64,000 nt of DNA from Ligula intestinalis (Eukaryota; Platyhelminthes; Cestoda; Diphyllobothriidea; Diphyllobothriidae). The first letter of the stretch is position 1, and each line of letters opens with the position of its first letter. The stretch is from contig JAYGXS010000003.1 in the NCBI GenBank assembly GCA_036362985.1, positions 69,811,097 to 69,875,096 of the forward strand. Reading direction: 5' to 3'. The position numbers and the translations under genes were made by a program. Positions 47,185 through 58,990 of this stretch are shown here, piece by piece. Under the pieces are notes generated by a model. That model saw only the letters and a list, made by a program, of their open reading frames with translations. It did no database searches and was not told the DNA's origin.

Positions 47185-48630
47185 TTGCCGTCTTTTTGTT
47201 TCAGACTAAGATCGGTATTCATCTTCACCACAGCAATGCATTAACTCTTAGTCACGAACAGGATAGAATTCGCCAGTAGTATATATAAACGAATAGCCCG
47301 GTAGTATGAAAATAATGTATTGGTCCGCTGGCTATGGCGGTTGCATTAAAAAGTTATTCACAGACTTCCAAGGAGAAGTCTGTGATAGCGATTTGGACGA
47401 AGCGGAGGACTGCCCAGGTTGACGTTAATTACGACGCAGGCAAATCAAAAGCCATTCAGTTGGGTTTCATGATCCTGAACAAAAGACGCGGACGAACTAC
47501 CTCCACCTATCAGTGAATCATTCCCGAAATAAATGAGATGGGATATCGCAGTTTGTAAGCAACAATAGTAACATATATCCCTGGTTTGCGGCAGGTTTCT
47601 CTCTTCTTGTATTTTATTTCGCTGTTCAGTGTCACTGTTTGACCAACCAGTCGGTCCTGATTCGCTTAGACGAAACACTGAGTATTTAAGCCAGGATCCT
47701 CTTGAGATAGCTTGATGTCTGCATGTACTCAATAGTTATTTCACTGTATTTTGAAATGGAATTTCATGGATAAAATGAGAAGCATATTTTTTACAGACAT
47801 TTTGATCCGTCATAGCTCATAGTGCCCATTTATGTTGAAATAAGAAGTTACCCATAGGACTTAATTGCTTAAACAAAAAGCATTGCTTATAGTCAGTAGA
47901 GGGGAGCATAACGTAGCACGAATAAGCGTGGATAAAAATGAGTTCGGTCGAATTTAAATGTCCAGATTGTCATTTACAGATGTGGGATCCACCAAGAGCG
48001 TCACGCAATCCTAAATTTATGCTAGCAGTTTAAAGTAAGACATGGGCCTGTCAGCATAGAATGATGATCGTGTAGCCAGACATGCGTCTGATCAAAAGGT
48101 TGGACGTTTGCTGGCATTTCCAAAATTATGCTAGATTTTTATGATATCTAGGAAAACTGGTCTGATACACGATTGATCGAATGGGGGGAGGGACTCGTAA
48201 AAGGCTTCCGAGGCAGGAGTGTTCAAACAGATATAATAGTGAAGCATTCATTGCCCACACCTAGTTATGCATCAGTTGTTTGGTGTGAAACATATAATTG
48301 TTCATCCCAGTTGATGGTGAAGCTGGTGAGCTGAGGGTGATCTTATTAGGCAGACGATAGACTCACGACGGAGCCAACCACAGAGTGGTCGGAACCATAG
48401 ACTCTCGCATAAGGTGAATCCTAAGTCTGCTTACAGTTTCCTCAAAATGATTCAGTTTTTTTACTTACCCTGCCAGCACAATCCCCGGATTTTCCCGTCC
48501 AAAATCCGGAGTGAGCTGGGGGAATCCAGGATTGAAGACCTTTGTTGACGAACTAGGTTTACTGTTTACATTTTTCGAAATCTACTATTCTTATAAATAA
48601 ATTATCGGTAACCATTATTTTGCGTCTTGT
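47185..48630. other. TEAD intron sequence, unassigned
   Basis: Inside the inferred 8.3 kb intron. Nothing recognised. Confidence 0.4.
48484..48536. repeat. Short hairpin
   Basis: CCGGATTTT and AAAATCCGG flank a 7-base loop (about 48486-48520), with further weaker pairing (CCAGC / GCTGG) outside. Confidence 0.65.
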
Positions 48631-48637
48631 CCTTTGT

Positions 48638-48828
48638 GGGGTTAAAATTAAACACGAGGGGACATCCCCATGCGAAAAAATTTTCCGGGGCGGCGTAATA
48701 GGTGTTTAAATCCCTGTTCTTAACCCCCTTCCAATCTAGTGACAGGGATTTTAACTCGTATTCCCTGCCCCAGAAAAAGCTTTCGCAGCAGGATGCTCCC
48801 TCTTTTGCTTAGTTTACTCCTCCCCCCA
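48638..48828. mobile_element. Foldback MITE
   Basis: The left arm (about 48638-48717) and right arm (about 48741-48828) are inverted copies: AAATCCCTGT with ACAGGGATTT, CCGGGGCGGC with TGCCCCAG, ATGCGAAAAA with TTTCGCAGCA, and GGGGACATCC with GGATGCTCCC. The spacer is about 23 bases. No ORF; identity about 70-75 %. Confidence 0.65.
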
Positions 48829-48839
48829 AGTGATTGTTT

Positions 48840-50335
48840 TGCTAAAGGTCAAGTCAGATTGTTAACCCTGCTCATCCCCCCACCTACCTCTGACAACTGA
48901 ACTATTTTTTCTATCAACCCACGTAGTTTGTTTCCATAATTATCATATAAATGTAAAGGTCTGACAAGAATTTATGGCAAACAAGCGTATGTTCGCCAAT
49001 TTTTCTTCTAAAATTTTAAATGGGAATTTTCGCAAAAAGTGTAAAGTTGCAAATAAAAACCACGGCTCTTGACAGTATTCAGGCGTGATTTTTGGGGGTA
49101 ACCGACCATAGTTAGCCGAAGATATGCGATATTCTTAGGCAGAAAACCATGCAAGTTTGGATTTGCTTCATGTCAGTACGGCATAAGAAGGGTCGCACTC
49201 CTTTATAAAGCTTTTCGTGAGTTTCTACGAATGCTGCGCACTAATTAAAATTAGACAGGAGCAATAAATGGGGCAAAGGTAGTTTAAGCAGTGCATTTCA
49301 TATGCCCTTAGTCCCAGCATTTTGTTTTACAGAAACGGTGAGACTATGGGTTTTGGGAGTAAAAATATAGGAAAGGTAGTGAAGAAAATTTGTAGAGGTA
49401 AGTATAGAGTCGAAAAATGCAGTTGAATTTGTTTTCCCCGGCCGCTAGGAGTAAGCTTTTACACATGTAAACTACGGATTAATGCAGCGCTTCACGCCAT
49501 AGACTATACTTATCTAACTCCAGAACGGTACGTTCGACCTCAGGTAAGTTGAAATAGATGACCTCCTAACCACCACTTCCATTTGTTCAGGAATCTGAAG
49601 AAACCTGAATTTTTATAGTCGGATTTTTCCGCAATACGTTAAAGAATAATGCAGATTAGGAGAATCTACAGGTATAGATCAGCGAAATTTCTAAGTACAA
49701 TAAGATAACAAATACATATAGCAGTTATTAAAGAATATTTCACTATCTACTCTGATACTCCACCCAAATAATCCCTATAGCCACCGTTTACGTAGGACAA
49801 AATGCTCGGATTAGGGGGTTATGAGGTACACTATTTAAACTGGTGTTGCCATAAATGGTCTGAAGGATTGACGGTAAAGATTACTCTTATGGCCCCCTGA
49901 ACCAGATACGCGAGGCGGAACGCATAGCTAAGGCAATAAAGCTACTCTTGTGCATTATTCCGGAAAGGGTGAATATTCTCGTGTTCTAACCCTAAGATAA
50001 GCCCACACAAAAACCTAAACATTAGTAATAATCTTAGCCCTAACCCTACGCTAAACACTAACCCTCCAGGTCACATTAATTTTAACCTGCCCTCAACTTA
50101 TCTTACTGCTAATCTTACACATAATCCTAAACTTAACCCGAGTCCCATCTATAAATCTAGCCCTATATTCCTTGGAGTTTGATGCCAAAATTACCACTAG
50201 TACGGTCGGTGGCTGTTCTAATGCCCTGTTCACCGAGGTCCTATAAGTCGTCCTTACCGGGTTAACCAGATAGGGAGGAGGTTTTAATCCTCATTTTCGG
50301 TGGGGTTGGTGATGCTAACCTAATGAATCTAACCT
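48840..50335. other. TEAD intron sequence with telomere-like stretch
   Basis: About 49986-50165 is built of degenerate CTAACCCTAA-type units (AACCCTAAG, GCCCTAACCCTACGC, AACACTAACCCTCC), suggesting an old interstitial telomeric or similar satellite tract. The rest is unrecognised. Confidence 0.45.
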
Positions 50336-50339
50336 GACG

Positions 50340-50680
50340 CTATCAATGCTCTGCCTTGGCTACGCAGCGGCCAATAACGGGGTTAACTGTTAGATCCTCT
50401 TTGTCCTAATGCTGTCGCCGGCATGTCTTCAAACCGAGTCGAGCGATGAAGCGATGACATGGCGACAACAGAGAACACGAATTAGCGGCAGGCGTAGATC
50501 AAAATGCCTGCGCCGAGCATGCCTGGTTTATCCAATCAGAATGCGCCAAAGTGACTCCACCGCCGCGGCTGCGCGCAACCGGCCTGAGAGCCGCTTCCGC
50601 GCGCGTGCTCTCTGCTCGCCTGTCTTCCCTTCGGAAGCTTGCTTTTCGCCCTAGGGCATGGAAATAATAGTGCGACAGAT
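50340..50680. other. CpG-dense island
   Basis: Unlike the AT-rich flanks, this stretch has many CpG sites (CCGCCGCGGCTGCGCGC, CGCGCGCG) and a CCAATCAGA box near 50534. It could be a promoter or an LTR remnant. The 81-residue ORF across it has no recognisable feature. Confidence 0.35.
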
Positions 50681-52094
50681 GCTAAACCCGCCCCAACCAC
50701 CCTTCCCGGTTAGCGGCGGGTTGTTCCTCACACTGGATGAGCAGATTCGCTACCTGGATCACATTAGACGATCTTCTGACAAAATTGTGTCCTACTAATG
50801 AACTAACAGTTGAGAGTTTGGTAAAACTGACATGAGCCGCCGTCAGTCCATTTGAACTTCTGTTAAATACCTACTTTTATATCGGTCTTCAGCTTCGGGA
50901 CTCGCATTAGCTGGTTTTGCTCTGGAAGTAAAAGCACGCTTCGATTATCGATTTAAAAATTTTGGGTGGTTATTACGTCACTGACGTTTATATAAATTAG
51001 GAAAATCCACACAGTTAAGGGCTCCAACTTCATCTTCGAATCTCTTGGAGACTGATTAGGTCTGGCGTAGGCAAAATATGAGACAGTTTTGCGAACGGCT
51101 TATGCAGGCCACTGAAATAGCCGCGGGTTAGAAAAGATAGAGTTTTTGGACATAATTTAAGGCGAAACGGAGTCAACGAAAGTAATAAATTTGTTATTCG
51201 ACGGATAACAAGACGCTCATAAATCTACACTATTGAGGTGTGGTCTATACTTTATTTCTGCTTTCTTTTACATGGCGATATAATAATGCCATCGGGCACT
51301 TGTGCCTCGAAAACTGCCATTGCAGTCAGCGTCGTTATTACGAAGCCTGAGATGACGTAAAAAGCAAGCACTATTTTAAAACCCAGCAATTGACACTTAT
51401 GGCCTGAGTAGGCTGCTTAATCCGTTGACCACCCTTCCCTCAATCAGTCTGCCACCCCCCTCTCGTGCCAGGAAACGTTAATCTGATGAAGGGTGAACGG
51501 CGGCTGAAAGAAGTTAATTTGTGAACAAATAAATCTTCCAATGCATTGCCATTCTAATGATCACCTTACCTAATAACTGCGCTAGTTAAGATACCTTAAA
51601 ATGGCAACGGTATTTTTTTATCCTACAGCAAAGCTGAAAGGCAGAAGCAAACGTATACTCCATTTTGATACAACATGGAGTGCTTCATAATGCTTGAAAC
51701 CGGCAGTGGGTAAATGGAAATGCTTATGTGTATCTGCTAACAGCGTTTTGAAGCATGTTCGACATTCCACTGGATCTCTCTTGTAGGCTGTTTCGCTTCA
51801 TCCCAGTGTTGACCTGCAGAGTAATAGACTGATCGTTGACCACAAAACTGATTTAAACCCCAAAGTAGGGAAGTCTTTACTCCCCAAATCCAAAAACGTT
51901 TTCATGGTGAGTCACTTACTTAAATAATCTCTGATTGATTGAGATATCCGGTGAAAGAATTCCTGGGCGTAAACTAGAGTGATAAATATTACCAATCTAC
52001 GCGAAAGGCCAGGTTGAGTGAAAACGATTCAGCACCAGTAAAGACAGAAATAGAACAGTGAGGGACTTCCGAGTGAGCTATTAGTGATTGTTCA
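50681..52094. other. TEAD intron sequence, unassigned
   Basis: Nothing recognised. Confidence 0.35.
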
Positions 52095-52290
52095 TTGACG
52101 AATGTCAATATCTCCCGATCTATACCGGCAAAACAACGAGCTTCTTTTTCAGTCGTTAAAACGTAAGACTCTATTCAACAGGGTTTAGATTTGCACCACT
52201 CAAGGTAGGGTATGACTGACTGATGATGTCTTATAAGGCAGAAATGGCCATTTCAGTCTCGCTTGTATTTGTCAGCAATACTATATGAAA
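52095..52290 (+). repeat. Dispersed repeat, copy 2
   Basis: Matches 34530-34745: CTGACTGATGATGTC, CAGAAATGGCCATTTCAGTC and TTGTCAGCAATA in the same order and spacing. Confidence 0.55.
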
Positions 52291-53204
52291 AGAGCAATGA
52301 TTGACACTTGTTGTGTGCTTTTGAGCGTATTCATGCCGAAATGTCGGAATAAATGTTGGAACCACGTTCACAAAACTCGATTCCCTGGGAATTTGAACAA
52401 GTAGCCTCTGGTTTTTGTCAGCTTACACTTAACTGAAAAAACTCTGGAAGAGAACGAATGATAGATAATTGTCATCTATATACACAGTTTGACAGACAAA
52501 TTTCTAATACTTAAAAAGCGAACGATATTGTTTTTTTGGCATTTCGAGAGCAAATCAGACGAGGAATGTCAAAAGATAAGCAATATATTTGAAATTTCGA
52601 AAAGCTAGACAGCAGACAAAAAATCAGCATAGGTCTAACTTTATGCATATTCACACATATTTCGGGAAACATGGTTTGCGTCAGAAGTAGGTCTTGAAAA
52701 GGCGATATATAAGCTAGGTGTTGAACGCCTGGATATAAAACAAAAATAGTCAGTATTCTAACTCATTAAAAGATGGAAGAGATTATAAGATTGATGAAAC
52801 TGCACGCTCGAGCTAAAGGTTTTGGTAAATATATCGCGGTGCTGCCATTGTCGCTTAGATTTGCATAAATTGCCCAGACAGTGTCAATATTGCACTACAC
52901 GCATTTCCGATGCTTCTTTTGGAACGAACACTCTAGACCACGCAAGTTGTTTGACACGTTAATGAAAATTGAGGAATAGTAACAGTACAGGTTCTATGCT
53001 GTCGGTTTTAATTACTATGCATTAACATGCTGTGGGTTGTGTATCAGAAAATCGAAGAATGGTGTAAAGTTCTTGAAGTTGAATTTCTCAATATTCAAAT
53101 AGGCTCCTGAAATTAGTCTTGTCCCTTGTATCATACCAGTTATCCTAAAGAAACAGAAAACAAATCGAAATGAAGCACTGGTGGCACTTGTGGTTTACTG
53201 TTCT

Positions 53205-53240
53205 CTCTCCCTCCCTCTCCCTCTCTCTCTCCCCTCCACA
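53205..53240. repeat. CT-rich simple repeat
   Basis: A run of CTCTCC/CTCTCT units, directly upstream of the Penelope-like terminus. Confidence 0.85.
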
Positions 53241-53292
53241 ACGGTTGCTTGGCACCAGCGTCCTATAACTGTTGCTTGTCTTTTGTTAACGC

Positions 53293-53380
53293 CTTTTATC
53301 TCTGAGGATGGACATCAGAAAGAGCCCGAAAACTCAGACAAGTAAAAGTATGATTCCGGTGATCACAACGCCATTTGCTT
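53293..53380 (+). ncRNA. Hammerhead-like motif, solo Penelope-like terminus
   Basis: CTGAGGA at 53302-53308 fits the CUGANGA core exactly. CGAAAAC with CTC at 53327-53335 takes the place of CGAAACGTC, and TTATCT can pair with AGACAA as helix I. It is followed by GATTCCGGTGATCACAACGC, which parallels the conserved ends at 23038 and 31135. Stem II is poor, so activity is doubtful. Confidence 0.45.
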
Positions 53381-54972
53381 TTCTAACCAAAAATCAAAAT
53401 AATACTTCCAGCATACCTGGGAATTTAATGCAATAATATCATAAGGAAACATGCTTGGGTTAAGAATGCAGGACAATTTGAATACAAAAAAGGACACTAT
53501 AAATCTATCCAGCATCAACATTATTGTATTGATGCATTTAAATATTATAAATTCTTTTTCTTATGGTGTTAATGAATGCATAATATTCAAACTATGACAT
53601 ATCAAAATATATGCATTAATTTTCGATAGTGGACATACATATAAAGTGACTTTCATTTTTAATCAGGCAACATTTTCATTCTGCTGTATAAATTTTCCCA
53701 TATGGCGATAAAAGAAGGCAGGCGTCTATTATAAACACACACGTTTCATGTTGGTCTCGACCACATCACCAAAAGTTCTTTTACACAATGTGGCAAGAAA
53801 ATATTAACAAGTCGTTAAATTGTGAACTACGGCAAGAAGAATCCTAACCTATTTCCACTGCCTTCACTGATTTGAAGACCACATAGCATGATAATTTTAT
53901 GCATCCGTCCCATAAATAACATTTTATTATGTTTTCATAAAGCCCGTGTGTTTAGAGAAGCCGTTGTAGTCATGAGCAATACCCCCATGATCACACTTAA
54001 TTGTGACTCTAGAGAATTTTGAACTGTTAACAGTTTCAATTATCGCTAATGTTCTCCTTAACAACAGGTACCAGCCGATGAAACGCGAATACTTTTATGG
54101 CACAGCAGACAGGCTATTGGAGAACAGCAGTTGTATGGTGTTGCCAGTCTCATAAAATTGTGTATCATAATATTTAACTATTATGAGAAGTGGATTTATT
54201 TCTTCTTTCTAACTTAAATAAGCTAGAAAAAAGAAATTTATTCACTTTTTTAACTACGCTACTAGTTAAACATTGATCACGTTGAACTGAAGGATTATAT
54301 CGTAAAAGTTGTTTTTACTTGCATTGATATTTTTCCGTACGATAAATATCTTACTAAACGCTATTGTATGTCACATGGGCGACCAAAGTATCAAAGTATT
54401 ATGCTGGACATTTAAATGCGCAAATTCAACGTCCGTACCCTTCACGGATAACGTGGATTCTTTTGAAAAGTTTATCAATATTTCTGCCATCTAAACATTT
54501 GAAGCTGCATAGCAATTGCTCCTTGGCCTCTGCAGACAGATTTGTATTACCATATGAAAAGGCTTGATAAGCTTGAACACAAAACTACTATTTTAATACT
54601 CTCTGGCACAAGTAAGGTGCTTGAATTACAATCCTCTAGGGCTCCTATATATGAGAACCCTAGAGGATTGAAAATTGTTAACAATGCTTTACAGATTAGG
54701 CTAATAATAAAGTTTTAAAATTTTCAGTTTTATCATCTGTTTGGATCATCTCAAAAAATTATAAAAGCTTATTTTTTAAAAATCAAATTGTTGGCCTCCC
54801 GACGTATTATTATCCATGGATGATGAAGAAATTTACGCAAGCGTTTAACAGCATTAAATGCATGACAAATCTTAGGTTGCATTACTTCTACCTTCTAAGA
54901 AGTTATCAACACTATTTAGCATAGGGCTCTTGCTAGACGAGTATTTTGCTGTCAATAAACAAACGTACTTAC
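53381..54972. other. TEAD intron sequence next to the first TEA exon
   Basis: AT-rich intron containing a perfect 13-bp hairpin at 54629-54670. Nothing else recognised. Confidence 0.4.
54629..54670. repeat. Perfect 13-bp inverted repeat
   Basis: CAATCCTCTAGGG (54629-54641) and CCCTAGAGGATTG (54658-54670) are exact complements with a 16-base loop, inside the TEAD intron about 300 bases past the donor. Confidence 0.85.
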
Positions 54973-55165
54973 CAAACATTTTCCCGTCATCTGACAAAAT
55001 GATTTTCCGTCGCCCACATGGGGGATAAATTTTCAAAGCCTCGTTAAAGCTTTTTTCTATATCAGAAGACCAAACGCTGTCTTTATACTTTCCTTCGTTG
55101 CATATGCTTGCATCTTGATACATGGAATTATCTCCGCTAGAACCGCCCGAGCCGATGGGTGACAT
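54973..55165 (-). CDS. TEA-domain transcription factor (TEAD/Scalloped), first TEA exon
   Basis: Minus strand. The first ATG of the open run is at 55165; donor ATGTTTG then GTAAGTACG, exon end 54973, phase 1. It encodes a short Gly/Ser-rich N-terminus ([14 protein letters not shown]) and [35 protein letters not shown], the first half of the TEA domain (helix 1 and the following strand). The split Gly codon is completed by exon 46514-46705. The frame stays open upstream of the ATG to a possible acceptor (TATTCAG, about 55189), so the true start could be further 5'. The intron is about 8.3 kb. Identity of the domain is certain; exon 5' limit is not. Confidence 0.92.
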
Positions 55166-58100
55166 TTGTAAGCAAATTAAAATATCGCGCTGAATATATT
55201 CAAGTTCCCAGGTAAGCTTTCTAGGTCGAGTTAGTAGTTTAAAAGTTTAATAATCTGATACAGATAACAAAATAAAGACATCGTATTTTGTTAACCTGTT
55301 CCTTTACCATCATCCTTTATGGACAAAGTAGATTATAAACCAGACAGATATGAAACTGCACTAGTAAGAATTATCTCGTCCTTTATGATGATCAGGTAAA
55401 AGTAGGAATTTAAGTAAACTCCGAACAAACTGCTAAAACTAATTTCGTCTTGGAAGTGTAGTGTTAGCTTCAATATAAAAAATATTTTTTTATCGAACGT
55501 TACCGCAAAAGTCGCATGGTGAATGGAAGTTAAATGGAAATAACCAAGGGTCAAGAATGAGGTACATTTCAGGCGGAAAAAACCATTGTCAGCGAGATTG
55601 TTAAATCGCACAAACAGAGAGAGTAAACGTTTCTTGGAACGCAGCAGGATATACAGGAATCAAGAACGTCTCATCCAGCCATCACACGTTATGACACCAC
55701 ATTGATAATAGGCAAGTTATTTATGAAAGGCCTTCAACGTTGGCTGCCATTATTATCCATATTTTGATTTCGTTCACTTAGCAAAAGGAGGGGCTACGAT
55801 GTTTGCTTTCTATTAACACAATATAGAGTGTCATTATTTACACCACTGAACTAGATAGGTCAGTCACCTATATCTCTTTTCACCCGAAATGGCACGCTTT
55901 TCTTGGAAAGGTTTTGAGGATTTGATCCCCTCATGAAATTTAAATGAGTAATTGTTCAATTTATATGAGTTCCTACGCGTTTCATTAAAATTTTGTTCTG
56001 CGTAAAGCGTTTGCTGTGCTTTTGATTAAATGGAAACGTAGTTCGCATGGAATTATCCTTAAAACCATATAAACTTCAAGCGTCTCAAGTTCTAAAAAGA
56101 TACATAAAGCATACATATGAAAATAATGCGCTGCTTCATTTTGGTTATCCAAAAACGCCGCATACTTCGTTGTTTACCGCATTTCAGAGCAAATGCATTT
56201 TGTAAATTTAGTTTACTTTCACTGGTATTCAGTATGCCTCAAACATTACAGGCAGTGGATCAGAACACGCTTGGCAGAGAAAGGCGCATTACAGTAGAGC
56301 CAGGAATCTCTTCTCTAAGAAAAATGCAGCTGATGTGTTGGACAACTGTACTTACTACTGTGATCAGACAGTTTTCACAAAGGCAGGTTATGTCCTGATG
56401 GGGTTTTCTAATGTCAGCTGTCTTAACTGCCTTCAGGAAAGAAACTCAGAAGCAACGTAAAATGGGGCTGACAATGGTCAACTTTGCTCTTTTTTGGTTA
56501 GGTATATTGCAAGTTCGGTGTTTCTGAGGGCGTTCACTCTGCCTCTGCAAAACATTAACGTGACAGGCCATGAAAGGCTGTGCTTTACGACATTTTGAGT
56601 CTGCGTGAATAAGCATAAGCTTATAATGGTGATAATTTTAATCAAAACGTTTGCGAATCCACCTTGCGTCAGTATTGCTTACGACGTATCTATAGTCCGT
56701 ATTTTATTAGTAGAAATGAACTAGGAAAACTTCTCTATTTAAATTCTTTGATGCCGTCGCATTGAGTTTGGTGAGAATTTTTTGTAAGGAATTTAACCTC
56801 CCTTATTGTACGTTTTATCAGGATCAGTCATATTTCATAAATGACAGTGTATATCTCACCCATCCCCGAAAAGCAGCCGTTAACAGATCAGAACAGAGTC
56901 ATGGATGTGGGTTTATGAAGATTTTTCGTTTCTGAATATCATAGGGACATAATTAGCGTTCTGAAAACTTCTCTTCCAGTACTCCTGGATTATAAGGTGG
57001 TTTGGTAGGAGCTGATTAATTTGGCGTCAAGATCCTAGCATTGAAGAAGGCCAGTCTAAGAGACATAAGGTGAGGCCGAACGCTCACTGAAGTACACTCA
57101 GAAGACCACCATCCGAAACTCCACAGATTTCGAACGCCACACGATACCTTAAGTCGAGATTATTTATTATGAACTTCATTCTTCAAACGATTTACGTCTT
57201 CTCTTATGCTCCAAATGCAAAGTTTTACCTAAAAATATTGCAAAAGATTACAGTTCAAAGAGTTTTACCTTACAATATCGCAAGATCATACTCTCAAATA
57301 GTAGTTAAAATAACGTTCATCGATATATCCACGTAATCTCCAAACCTTGAAACCAAACTGCTAGATCATAAGGAATCAATATATGTGTGCATGTGTGTTG
57401 TTTTGTTTATAAATATAACATTTCTGAGCAAAAACTATTATTCTAGTCAAGTGAAATTGCACAGTCGGACGAGTGCATGACAACACGCAGAGGGCCGCTT
57501 CCGAAGTGTGCGAGCGTGACAGTCGTCACAGTGGAGAATTGACTGAAGCAGCCTTGAATGTGATTTGCCAGACCAGCCAGACAGATACTCGTGCGCCCGT
57601 GCAAGTATTCGTGAGAGGTGCGAGATTGGGCCTAGCACTTGCAGTTAGATTTCTAAAAGTTAAACATGGGGATTGAAGGCCATTCACAGAGCCATATTGA
57701 GTTTTCACTGATTATCTTGCGAAAGATCGAATGGAACTCCCAACGTCTTATGCACTTCGTGCTAGTGAAAGGGGTACACAAACAGTGATTGCCCAATTAA
57801 ACATAAATTTTCAACATATATAAACACTAGGAGTACAGTAGCAAGACCAATGTGTGTCAGTCACTCAACCTAGTTTTCCAACGAAGCACTGATATTACAA
57901 TGCCTATTTCAGCGTCCAGATGTCCATTTTTGCAAATTCGCTTGGAACAGAAATATATTTAGCAATTAATGAAGCCTTTAAGTCAAGGCTGAGACGTTTA
58001 AGAAATAAAAGGGAACATGCAGTAGTTACTAGAATCAAAGACAATAAGTATCGATAAGAGGTACCTCTACACCGTATCCTACCAACTCTAAGGTACTATT

Positions 58101-58990
58101 CAAGCATTACCTACATATTTTTCACAGTTTTCTGAACACATCCTTCAATGAATTGGTGTACTTGGTACCTAAAAGGTAGTCTGCATTGGGCCAACTGAAA
58201 TAATATTTAGACAAAACAGATCGACTAGGCAAGTAAGTAGCCAGAGAAACCCATCTTCATTCAAAGCGTGGGTTAAGAAACCATTTTCCTGGGTTGATTA
58301 TACCAATCTGGTAAATGGGTACTTACAGTTAAGCGAACCAAATGCGCTGAAATAGGTATGAAGTCAATTTGAGCACAGTGGATTAAAAAACTATGAGAAG
58401 CAATATTTTCTCCCCAGATTCCCATCATTCTGTGCGAATGACGATGCGACAATTGACTGTCCATTTGATACACATCCTGCGGTTTGAAAACTTGACAGTG
58501 AACTATAACTAACCCAAGCCTATTCAGTGCCATTCCTCAGAAGAAACTTAAAACGCGTAAAATCCATGAACTTAGCGAGTAAAATTGAGAAATAATGTTT
58601 GACAAAGGCAAAGTAGCAATTACCCACCAACTATCAATCCAGCAATAGATCTCTAAATTTAACTTCCGCCCCCCCTCTGCGGCCTACTCCTCTTTTGAGG
58701 TCAGATTTTTCGCCGTAAACCGTAAAAGGCGCGCAGATACTGGACAAGGAAAGTAAGTCCTAAGCCAATCATGCGAAAAAGGGTCCGTTTACCTAACATG
58801 TCCGTGGGGCTTAATACCTCGACTGTCTATGGTCAAATTGGCTGTTTTACAACAATACCTTTGTTCGTCGCAAGAACGCCTACTGAAAATAAATTCAATA
58901 GCAATGTCTTACTGCATTAACCCAGTGACTTTACACACTAGGCTTCCGTCGAGACTGCATGCTGCACAGTGTAGGGCTGCACGGATTTCA
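55166..58990. other. Unassigned sequence upstream of TEAD exon
   Basis: May include 5' exons or promoter of the TEAD gene, but I can point to none. Around 57470-57660 a GC-richer stretch with ORFs on both strands looks like mobile DNA; it shares GTGATTTGCCAGAC with 45010. Confidence 0.3.

Noticed and set aside
54872..54972. ORF tail after KMFG in the first TEA exon
   Set aside because: It starts with a consensus GTAAGT donor and the TEA domain continues at 46705.
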